From Arthrobacter nitrophenolicus (GTDB taxonomy: Bacteria > Actinomycetota > Actinomycetes > Actinomycetales > Micrococcaceae): DNA of 64,000 bases. A program made the position numbers and the translations under genes. The stretch is taken from positions 1-64,000 of the forward strand of contig NZ_AOFD01000001.1 in the NCBI RefSeq assembly GCF_000332815.1, written 5' to 3'. Positions 57,583 through 64,000 of this stretch are shown one piece after another. Under the pieces are notes generated by a model. It did no database searches. It worked only from the letters and a program-made list of their open reading frames with translations, and had not been told where the DNA came from. The first letter of the stretch is position 1, and each line of letters opens with the position of its first letter.

Positions 57583-60054
57583 TTACCGTGAACGCACGGG
57601 CAGGGCGCGGGAGGCGGCCTTTGCCGTTGCGGCGAGAAGCCGTCCCGCCGCCCGGAAAGGTGCCGCGACCATCCGTCCCAGCCGGCCCATGACTGACGGC
57701 GGAAGCCAGGCGGCGCGGAACCGCTGCCACCGGGTGGCGTTGCAGCGCAAGGCGAACTCCAGGGCTCCAATGTGTTCCGCCGGGTCGGCGCCGCCCGCAT
57801 CCTGCCGCTCCCGCCCAGGGCCGCCCGTGTTCGGCCCCGCCGGCTGGGGCCGGCCGTACCTGTACCGCTCGAAATCCGAGGTGAGAACCCCCACGGCCCG
57901 ATGGGCAGCCGCATCCATGCCGCCGGGTTCCCCAAAGCGGCTGCGAAGCCGGCCGGCATAGGCCCGCGGGGTCTCGCTTGGGACCGGGGCCACCCCGAAG
58001 TCGGTACCCAGGTCCACCACTTCGCTCCACGCCAGCGGGACAGCCTCACCCGGGTTCCTGGGCCGGAGCCGACAGGTCCGGGCAGCGGCCCGGACCAGGT
58101 GCGGTGACGCGGCCAGCAGGGCCGCACCCAGGACTGCGCCGGCGCCGATCAGGAACGGCAGGAGCTGCAGGCCGGCGTCCGTGCCGCCGCCCGTGCCCGG
58201 AACCGGAACAGGGGCAGCGCTGGGCGCGGGGGCTGGCGCCGGAGTGGCGTCAGGAACCAGGTCATCCCCATTGTCGACTGCACCCGGGGCGGATGGGGAC
58301 GAGGACTCGCTCGCGTAGCCGGGAACCACGCCGCGGGAGGGGGTGGGCTCGAAAGGCACCCAGCCCACGCCCTGGAAGTACAGTTCCGGCCAGGCATGTG
58401 CGTCGCGCGCATCCACCTCGAACTCGGGAAGCGCTCCCTGGCCGGCCACCGTGACAGTGGCTCGGGTCAGCCTTCCCGGAGCGTAGCCCACCGCGATCCG
58501 GCTGGGGATACCTTCCAGCCTTGCCATGACGGCCATGGCCGATGCGTAGTGGATGCAGTAGCCGCTCTTCTGCTCCAGGAAGTCAGCCAGGACGGACAGG
58601 CCGTTGCCGTCATAGCCGTTCTGGACCGGTGACTGCAGGGAATAAGTGAACTCTGCCGAGCGAAGGTACCGCTGGATGGCCATCGCCTTCTGGTACGGGG
58701 TGTTGCCGGGGCCTGCTACGGTCCCGGCAGTGGTCCGCACGATCTCCGGCACGTTGCCGGGGATCCTGGTGAAGTCCTCGGGAATGTTCCGCAGCGGCGC
58801 GGAGGACTGCGCCAGGAGGTCGGCGGAAAGGTTCGGCACCGACGACGTGACCACGTATTCCTGCCGCCGGGAGGTGGTGTCCGAACCCTTGATGCTGAGG
58901 GTGGCCGGATCCCAGGTCCAACGGCCGTCCAGCCCCCGCACTGATTCGGGAGCGTACGGTGCCGGAAGGTAGGGGCTGTTGAAGGAGCCGGTATCGATGG
59001 CAGTCACCTGCTGCACCTGGTCGCTTGCCGGGGCGGCGTAGCCGGGGTCGATCTGCCCCACGAGCGGAAGCCGGGAGGCGTTGCGGTCGTCCGGGCCCCA
59101 GGATTCGCCGTCGAAGTTGTCCACCGTGACCGACCGCAGGTAGAGCGGGCTGGCCGCATTGGTGGCGTAGGTGATCCGGCCGCTGCCGTCAGGGGCCCGC
59201 AGGCTGTTTCCCAGGGTGATCATGGGGTTCAGTCCGGTGGAGGTGCCCCACGGATTGAGCCGGGAGCCCTGCGGGAATGTCCCCTGGTCGAATCCGGGGA
59301 TGGCCAGTGCAACCAGTTGGGCGGCAACCAGGGCAGCGGCACCCGTCAACGCTGCCCGCCGGACCTGCCCGGGGGTCCGCGCGGAATCGGCCTGGGTGCG
59401 CGGGTCGGGGGCGAACCATTGGCTGAACGCAAGGATCATCAGGTAGCCGGCAACGGCGCCGGTGAAGCCCCAGAATCCGACGCTTTGCGGCTTGATCACG
59501 GCCGGAACCACCAGGATGGCGAACAAACCCACCCCGGTAGCGGCGGGCATGCCCAGGGGTACGGCTAGTGCGTCCACGAGGATGACGGCCAGGCCGAGGA
59601 CGGCGCACATCACCATGACGATTCCGGCGTTCGGCGCCACCGGCGCGGTTTCGGAGAGGACGGTTTCGCTGGCGCGCCGGATGAACCGGCCCAGCTCGGT
59701 GAAAGTGGCAGGGGTGGGGATGAACCCCAGGACGCTCGAACCGCGGAAGAACGTGAGGGTCAGGATTGCGGCCAGCGACAGGAAACCGCCGGCAGTCACC
59801 AGCAGCGGCTGGGCCCGGATGGCGCGCAGCGATGCCAGGGTGAAGCTTACCGCCAGCACCGTGGTGAGCACGGGCCAGTACCAGCCCCAGCCCCTCAGCA
59901 CACCGTTCAGGGAGAGGGCAGCACCGCAGACCGCTACCGATACCGCCAGCGCCATCGCCCAGGGAAAGGCACCAACGCGGGACCGGGCGGGGGAGGCTCC
60001 CGCAGCCTGCTGATGCTGCCCGGTCTCCGGAGACCGGGCCGGGGCGATGGTCAC
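57583..60054 (-). CDS. Transglutaminase-like membrane protein (TgpA type)
   Basis: 823 residues from GTG 60054, which overlaps the stop of the DUF58 gene (GTGA). N-terminal seven-helix domain to about residue 270, then a long outer segment. The transglutaminase core holds catalytic Cys in SGYCIHYASAMAVMARLEGIPSRIAVGYAPG near 505, then the His in DAHAWPELYFQGVGWVPFEPTPS near 555 and the Asp/Asn. One helix near 640 and a cytoplasmic C-terminal DUF4129-like region follow. It is third in the moxR-DUF58-tgpA operon. Probably acts on cell-wall or surface proteins as protease or transglutaminase. Confidence 0.9.
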   Translation of the reverse strand: MTIAPARSPETGQHQQAAGASPARSRVGAFPWAMALAVSVAVCGAALSLNGVLRGWGWYWPVLTTVLAVSFTLASLRAIRAQPLLVTAGGFLSLAAILTLTFFRGSSVLGFIPTPATFTELGRFIRRASETVLSETAPVAPNAGIVMVMCAVLGLAVILVDALAVPLGMPAATGVGLFAILVVPAVIKPQSVGFWGFTGAVAGYLMILAFSQWFAPDPRTQADSARTPGQVRRAALTGAAALVAAQLVALAIPGFDQGTFPQGSRLNPWGTSTGLNPMITLGNSLRAPDGSGRITYATNAASPLYLRSVTVDNFDGESWGPDDRNASRLPLVGQIDPGYAAPASDQVQQVTAIDTGSFNSPYLPAPYAPESVRGLDGRWTWDPATLSIKGSDTTSRRQEYVVTSSVPNLSADLLAQSSAPLRNIPEDFTRIPGNVPEIVRTTAGTVAGPGNTPYQKAMAIQRYLRSAEFTYSLQSPVQNGYDGNGLSVLADFLEQKSGYCIHYASAMAVMARLEGIPSRIAVGYAPGRLTRATVTVAGQGALPEFEVDARDAHAWPELYFQGVGWVPFEPTPSRGVVPGYASESSSPSAPGAVDNGDDLVPDATPAPAPAPSAAPVPVPGTGGGTDAGLQLLPFLIGAGAVLGAALLAASPHLVRAAARTCRLRPRNPGEAVPLAWSEVVDLGTDFGVAPVPSETPRAYAGRLRSRFGEPGGMDAAAHRAVGVLTSDFERYRYGRPQPAGPNTGGPGRERQDAGGADPAEHIGALEFALRCNATRWQRFRAAWLPPSVMGRLGRMVAAPFRAAGRLLAATAKAASRALPVRSR

Positions 60055-61517
60055 CGGACCACCCCCGCCCCGCGCCTGACTTCCACGGCCGGTGCCGGGA
60101 GCTCCACGTCCTGGTCGAACTGTCCCCACGCCGAGGCCACCGGGACCGACGGCGGTACGGCCACCGCACGCCACCCGCCCTGGCGCAGCGCCTCGAGGAC
60201 AGGATCGAAGTCCGCAGGCCTGTCCGCCACCACGATGGCGAAGGCGTTCGTGCCGTAACCGGCGGCAGGGGCGAGGGACAGCGCCTCCTCGGGCGAGATC
60301 CTCCCCAGCACGGCAATCAGGGGCCCCCGCATGCGGTGGGCTGACAGCTTGTCCATCAGCCGGTCGTCGAAGGATGGAGGCCCGGAATCCTGGCTGGCGC
60401 GGTTACGGTGGCCGGAGAGCCCGGGGAGGGAGAACCCGCGGGGCGCCGCGTCCGGGAGCCGGCCGTCGCGGTGCTGGTGGTGGTGTGGCGCGGTGAGCTG
60501 GATCGCGGCAAGGCTTTCGGCGATCGACTGGAGACCGGAGGTGCCGCTGTATTCCTCCGCTTCCGGGTCGGGCGCAGACGGGGAATGGAGGAACGCCGGT
60601 TCCCCGCGGACATCGAGCAGGCGCAGGCCGTAGTTGCGTTCTGAGAGATGCGCGCTGATGGACATCGCCGCCACCACTGCCCACTCGAACGTGCCGCTGG
60701 TGGCCATGGAAGGCCCGTCCTGTGCGGACAGCCCGGCAGACACGGCCGTGGAACCGGAGGAAAACGCCGGAAAGCGGTGGTCCAGGATGATGGTCGCCTC
60801 GGGCGTGGTGACGGATTCCTCCTGCCTCACCATGAGGGCGCCGTGCCGGGCGGTGGCCGCCCAGTGGACCCGGCGCATGGGATCGCCGTGGCGGTATTCG
60901 CGGGTCATGACGTCGTCGTCGCTCGGGTTGGCCCGGATCCTGGTCGCTGTGACGCCGTCGTTGCCGCGTGCCCCGGCGAGTCCGGTCAGGGGCAGTACGA
61001 CGGCGGCAGGCGTCACCGTCAGGATGTCGCCGTCGTCGATGGCCTGGCGGTGCAGGGAAAGCCCGAACGGGTCGGTGAACTCAGCCGTGACCGGCCCAAT
61101 GCGGAACTGGCCCCGCCGGGCAGAGCGCAGGTGGTACTCATAGCGGCTGGTTCCGCCTGTGGCTGACCGGGACGGGAACCGGAATGCGGGGGATTCACCG
61201 AACCGTGGCGGCAGGCGCTCCTCCATGGTGGCCCGGCCGCTGCCGTTTCCGGTCCGGGAAACGGCCAGCCGCACAGTGGTGGGGGCCGACGTTTCCACGG
61301 GGGAGGGGTTGAACTCCCGGGAGACTCGGAAACGCGGCTTGACCAGGCGGATGCCGGCCAGCGAAACCAGGGGAAGGACCAGCAGCAGGACGCTGAGCGT
61401 GAGCAGGTCGCGCCGGCCCATGATGTATGCGGCGGCCAGGGCGGCGGCGCCGGCGCCCAGCATCCCCCAGCCTCGCGGGGTGAAGAGATGCCGCGGAAGC
61501 CTGTCCAGCAGCGCCAT
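60051..61517 (-). CDS. DUF58 domain-containing protein
   Basis: 488 residues. Two N-terminal helices (about 13-60), then a beta-rich region and the DUF58 signature RANPSDDDVMTREYRHGDPMRRVHWAATARHGALMVRQEE near 195-235. A divergent VWA-like domain follows (ATIILDHRF). The His-rich loop near 345 (APHHHQHRDG) is an odd insert. ATG 61517 stands 8 bp after the moxR stop; the stop overlaps tgpA. Confidence 0.9.
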   Translation of the reverse strand: MALLDRLPRHLFTPRGWGMLGAGAAALAAAYIMGRRDLLTLSVLLLVLPLVSLAGIRLVKPRFRVSREFNPSPVETSAPTTVRLAVSRTGNGSGRATMEERLPPRFGESPAFRFPSRSATGGTSRYEYHLRSARRGQFRIGPVTAEFTDPFGLSLHRQAIDDGDILTVTPAAVVLPLTGLAGARGNDGVTATRIRANPSDDDVMTREYRHGDPMRRVHWAATARHGALMVRQEESVTTPEATIILDHRFPAFSSGSTAVSAGLSAQDGPSMATSGTFEWAVVAAMSISAHLSERNYGLRLLDVRGEPAFLHSPSAPDPEAEEYSGTSGLQSIAESLAAIQLTAPHHHQHRDGRLPDAAPRGFSLPGLSGHRNRASQDSGPPSFDDRLMDKLSAHRMRGPLIAVLGRISPEEALSLAPAAGYGTNAFAIVVADRPADFDPVLEALRQGGWRAVAVPPSVPVASAWGQFDQDVELPAPAVEVRRGAGVVR

Positions 61518-61525
61518 GGTTCCGC

Positions 61526-62647
61526 CTAGCGGTTCCTGCCCAGGCCGGCCACGGATGCAGTACTCCTGCCGGCCGGAGCAGCGTTGGAATCCGAGGGCGC
61601 GTGCGGAACCGGCAGCTTCGACAGGATGCCCCGCAGGACGCTGTGGGGCGTCTCGCCCGAGCCTGCGGCCTTCCGGTCCAGGATGATCCGGTGCGCCAGG
61701 ACCGCCTCCCCGACGTGGACCACGTCGTCCGGAAGCACGAAATCGCGGCCGTCAAGGGCGGCAGTGGCCTTGGCAGCGCGCAGCAGCTGCAGCATGGAGC
61801 GTGGACTCGCGCCCAGCCTCAGGAGCGGGCTTTCCCGGGTGGCCCTGCCCACCGAAACCGTGTACTCCTTGACGGCCTGGGACACGTACACCTGCTGGAC
61901 CGTGGAAATCATGGCCGCCACTTCTGCCGTGCTGACCACCGCCGACACCATGGCCAGCGGTGATGCCGCCTGGTGCGTCTCGAGCATCTCGATCTCAGCG
62001 TCCTTGTCCGGGTAGCCCATGGAAATCCGCGCCATGAAGCGGTCCCGTTGGGCTTCGGGCAGCGGGTACGTCCCTTCCATTTCAATGGGGTTCTGGGTGG
62101 CGACCACCATGAAAGGCTCGCCCAGGCGGTAGGAGGTACCGTCCACCGTCACCTGGTGTTCCTCCATGCACTCCAGCAGTGCTGACTGGGTTTTGGCCGA
62201 GGCGCGGTTGATTTCGTCGCCGATGACGATGTTGGCAAAGACTGCCCCGGGCCGGAACTCAAACAGCCGGGAGGCCTGGTTGTAGATGGACACACCCGTA
62301 ACGTCGGACGGCAGCAGGTCAGGCGTGAACTGGATGCGGTTGACGGTGCAGTCGATGGTCCGCGCCAGGGTCTTCGCCAGGAGCGTCTTTCCCACTCCGG
62401 GCACGTCCTCAAGCAGCAGGTGGCCCTGAGCCAGCAGGACGGTCAGAGCAAGCTTGGCGGCATCGGATTTCCCGTCGATCACGGTATTGACTGTTGTGAG
62501 GATGCGCTGGCTGGCGGCGTGGAACGACTCACCGTCCATCGCGGCCGCCTGCCGGTGACCGTTCAGCCGGCTGACAGGCTCTGCGACGCCCTTGAAATTA
62601 CCGGCGGCAGTGCTTCCCTCGGTGGCAATACGTCGGTGGGGTTCCAT
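61526..62647 (-). CDS. MoxR family AAA+ ATPase
   Basis: 373 residues from ATG 62647 (MEPHRRIATEG), selected because AAAGG is 6 nt upstream; a longer frame to 62776 has no ribosome site. Walker A DVPGVGKTLLAK near residue 79, Walker B NIVIGDEINRASAKTQSALLECMEEHQV near 135, sensor VATQNPIEMEGTYPLPEAQRDRF near 180, C-terminal lid LGASPRSMLQLLRAAKATAAL. MoxR ATPases act as chaperones that activate the VWA/DUF58 and transglutaminase partners encoded next. Confidence 0.94.
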   Translation of the reverse strand: MEPHRRIATEGSTAAGNFKGVAEPVSRLNGHRQAAAMDGESFHAASQRILTTVNTVIDGKSDAAKLALTVLLAQGHLLLEDVPGVGKTLLAKTLARTIDCTVNRIQFTPDLLPSDVTGVSIYNQASRLFEFRPGAVFANIVIGDEINRASAKTQSALLECMEEHQVTVDGTSYRLGEPFMVVATQNPIEMEGTYPLPEAQRDRFMARISMGYPDKDAEIEMLETHQAASPLAMVSAVVSTAEVAAMISTVQQVYVSQAVKEYTVSVGRATRESPLLRLGASPRSMLQLLRAAKATAALDGRDFVLPDDVVHVGEAVLAHRIILDRKAAGSGETPHSVLRGILSKLPVPHAPSDSNAAPAGRSTASVAGLGRNR

Positions 62648-62798
62648 CGGCAACCTTTCAGCCCGGGTTTCACCTGGACGTGACAGCAAGCCTGCCTTCG
62701 CCCCTCGGTGGGCGTTCGCATCTGTTCGTACCAGACTACTAACACAACTGCACCGGCAGACAGAGAGTTCCGACAAAAATGGGGCACCCTCCCGCGGT

Positions 62799-62804
62799 TA
62801 GGCT
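62799..62804 (+). promoter_or_regulatory. -10 box TAGGCT, leaderless start of tatD
   Basis: TAGGCT stands 6 nt before ATG 62811. Confidence 0.55.
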
Positions 62805-62810
62805 GGATGG

Positions 62811-63716
62811 ATGTGCACTTCGCTGATTCCCGACGCTTACCGCACCACCGCCGCCGGGGAAGCCCCGGATGACGCAGGCGGCCGGACCAGGGATTTCCCG
62901 CCGGCACCGGAACCGCTGCCGGTGCCGGTCATGGACAACCACACCCATCTTGATTTCCCGGAGGGGAAAGCGCCGGTTGGAATCCGGGCGGCCCTTGACG
63001 CTGCTGCCGCGGTGGGAGTCCAGGGAGCCGTCCAGGTGGGATGCGACCTGGAGTCCTCCCGTTTCACTGTCCAGGCGGTGGAACAGGACGAACGGCTTCT
63101 CGGCGCCGTTGCCCTGCACCCCAACGACGCACCCCGTTATGCGGCCAGGGGCGAACTGGAGGAGGCCCTTGACGAGATCGAGAAGCTGGCCTCCCACCCG
63201 CGGATCCGCGCCATCGGCGAAACCGGGCTCGACTTTTACCGGACCAGGGGCGAAGGCCTGGCCCACCAGAAGTACTCCTTCCGGCGCCACATCGACATCG
63301 CAAAGCGCCTGGACCTGACGCTGCAAATCCATGACCGGGATGCGCACAGCGAGGTGGTGCAGGTCCTGCGCGAGGAGGGCGCACCGGAGAGGGTGGTGTT
63401 CCACTGCTTTTCGGGGGACGAAGAGCTTGCGGAAATCTGCAACCGGGAGGGCTGGTGGATGTCCTTCGCGGGCACGCTGACCTTCAAGAATGCCGCGAAC
63501 CTGCGCGCGGCGCTCACCGTTGCGGATCCCGCCCTGGTCCTGGTGGAGACCGACGCGCCGTTCCTGACCCCCCATCCCCACCGGGGGCGCCCGAACGCGA
63601 GTTACATGGTGCCCTATACCGTCCGGGCGATGGCCGAATTGACAGAATCCGACCTGGGCGCGCTTTGTACCCGAATCAGCGAAAATACCGTGCGGGCATA
63701 CGGATCCTGGTCGTGA
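62811..63716 (+). CDS. TatD family metal-dependent hydrolase
   Basis: 301 residues. Metal-dependent DNase/hydrolase of the amidohydrolase fold. First metal motif NHTHLDF near residue 43, then IGETGLDFYRTRG near 137, QIHDRDAH near 171, HCFSGDEE near 196 and the last ligand in VETDAPFLTPHPHRGRPN near 246. The N-terminal 38 residues are an Ala/Pro-rich addition. In M. tuberculosis the homologous gene (Rv1008) is followed by rpfB and ksgA, so a resuscitation-promoting factor gene is expected just beyond this window. Confidence 0.93.
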   Translation: MCTSLIPDAYRTTAAGEAPDDAGGRTRDFPPAPEPLPVPVMDNHTHLDFPEGKAPVGIRAALDAAAAVGVQGAVQVGCDLESSRFTVQAVEQDERLLGAVALHPNDAPRYAARGELEEALDEIEKLASHPRIRAIGETGLDFYRTRGEGLAHQKYSFRRHIDIAKRLDLTLQIHDRDAHSEVVQVLREEGAPERVVFHCFSGDEELAEICNREGWWMSFAGTLTFKNAANLRAALTVADPALVLVETDAPFLTPHPHRGRPNASYMVPYTVRAMAELTESDLGALCTRISENTVRAYGSWS

Positions 63717-64000
63717 TAGCAGCGCAATCCTGGGTGTTCAGGGGAATACCTGGTATGCAGATTTGTTGGCCGGTTTATAACGCTACGGTTACAGTGGGAA
63801 ACTGTTAGCCGGGGTCGGGGAAGGCCATCGGGTAATTCACTTCATCTTGCAACACGCGCGGGCGGGCCTTGGTCCGCCCTGGCCGTTGCGCGGAGTGTGG
63901 CGGCGCAACGGTGCCCGGACTGCTGTTATACACGGTAGTGCCGGGCATTTTATTGCGCGATCCCCGTGCCCGGAAGGACCTAAAGTTACGGGCAAACGTG
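63717..64000 (+). promoter_or_regulatory. Structured 5' leader of the next gene
   Basis: About 280 bp with no good ORF. A -10-like TATAAC at 63776-63781 is followed by hairpins at 63860-63879, 63883-63911 (9-bp perfect stem) and 63912-63947; the last one is followed by TTTTATT like an intrinsic terminator. GGAAGGA at 63972 may precede the start codon near 63998. The arrangement suggests attenuation or a riboswitch upstream of an expected rpf-type gene. Confidence 0.45.

Noticed and set aside
57583..60174. Longer transglutaminase frame starting upstream of 60054
   Set aside because: The first 40 residues would be Gly/Arg-rich noise inside the DUF58 gene; GTG 60054 in GTGA overlap is the credible start.

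Overview
This is a 64 kb piece of a high-GC actinobacterial chromosome, most likely from Micrococcaceae of the Arthrobacter/Pseudarthrobacter type. Evidence: mycothiol S-conjugate amidase, a WhiB-family regulator, DUF3499, DUF4245, DUF4307 and DUF5719-type proteins, UppS next to TrhA and PhoH2, many leaderless genes with a TANNNT box 6-7 nt before ATG/GTG, and gene blocks that recall the Mycobacterium tuberculosis order (greA-DUF4307-mca...phoH2...fum-glpX; LCP/TIGR03089/purEK/whiB2/metallopeptidase/DUF3499/ahcY; pmt-rsmI...tatD). I see no prophage, IS element, CRISPR array or integrase; this is core genome.

Layout. 1-1.5 kb: end of an unknown gene, an ACT-GNAT fusion and a tRNA with UAA anticodon. 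1.5-7.1 kb: branched-chain amino-acid ABC transporter (livK on +; livHMGF on -), whose LivH carries a signal peptide and an extracytoplasmic domain. 7.5-13.2 kb: Bax-inhibitor-like membrane protein, galactose genes galT-galK diverging from an aldose epimerase, and an AI-2E-type permease. 13.2-21.1 kb: ilvA, rhomboid, greA, mycothiol detoxification (mca), TrhA, UppS, PhoH2. 21.1-26.5 kb: GNAT, an unknown protein, a short prepilin peptidase, Nudix, and a TetR-MFS efflux pair with clear operator-like repeats. 26.5-31.7 kb: fumC, carbonic anhydrase, DUF4245, glpX, femX. 31.7-46.8 kb: cell-envelope and purine block (manA, LCP, purE/K, GtrA), then whiB, a giant GT2 membrane protein, DUF5719, DUF3499, Trm112, ahcY. 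46.9-64 kb: L,D-transpeptidase, RDD and SpoIIM-like proteins, a TIGR01906-type membrane protein, long-chain acyl-CoA synthetase, protein O-mannosyltransferase, rsmI, succinate-semialdehyde dehydrogenase, the moxR-DUF58-transglutaminase operon, tatD, and a structured leader for the next gene.

The most striking property is technical. About sixteen conserved or housekeeping genes (livF, galT, ilvA twice, mca, fumC, purK, femX, a fadD-like gene and others) carry 1-2 base indels. Most are explained by loss of C from a C-run directly before T (typically GCCCTG read as GCCTG). This looks like systematic consensus error, not gene decay. I give the coordinates of the restored genes and the position of each break. 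I did not find a convincing new defence, mobile or biosynthetic system. The better biological leads are the LivH fusion, the palindrome over the whiB promoter, the triple TTGCACT operator of the TetR-MFS pair, the class-I-shaped UAA tRNA and the hairpin-rich leader at the right end.
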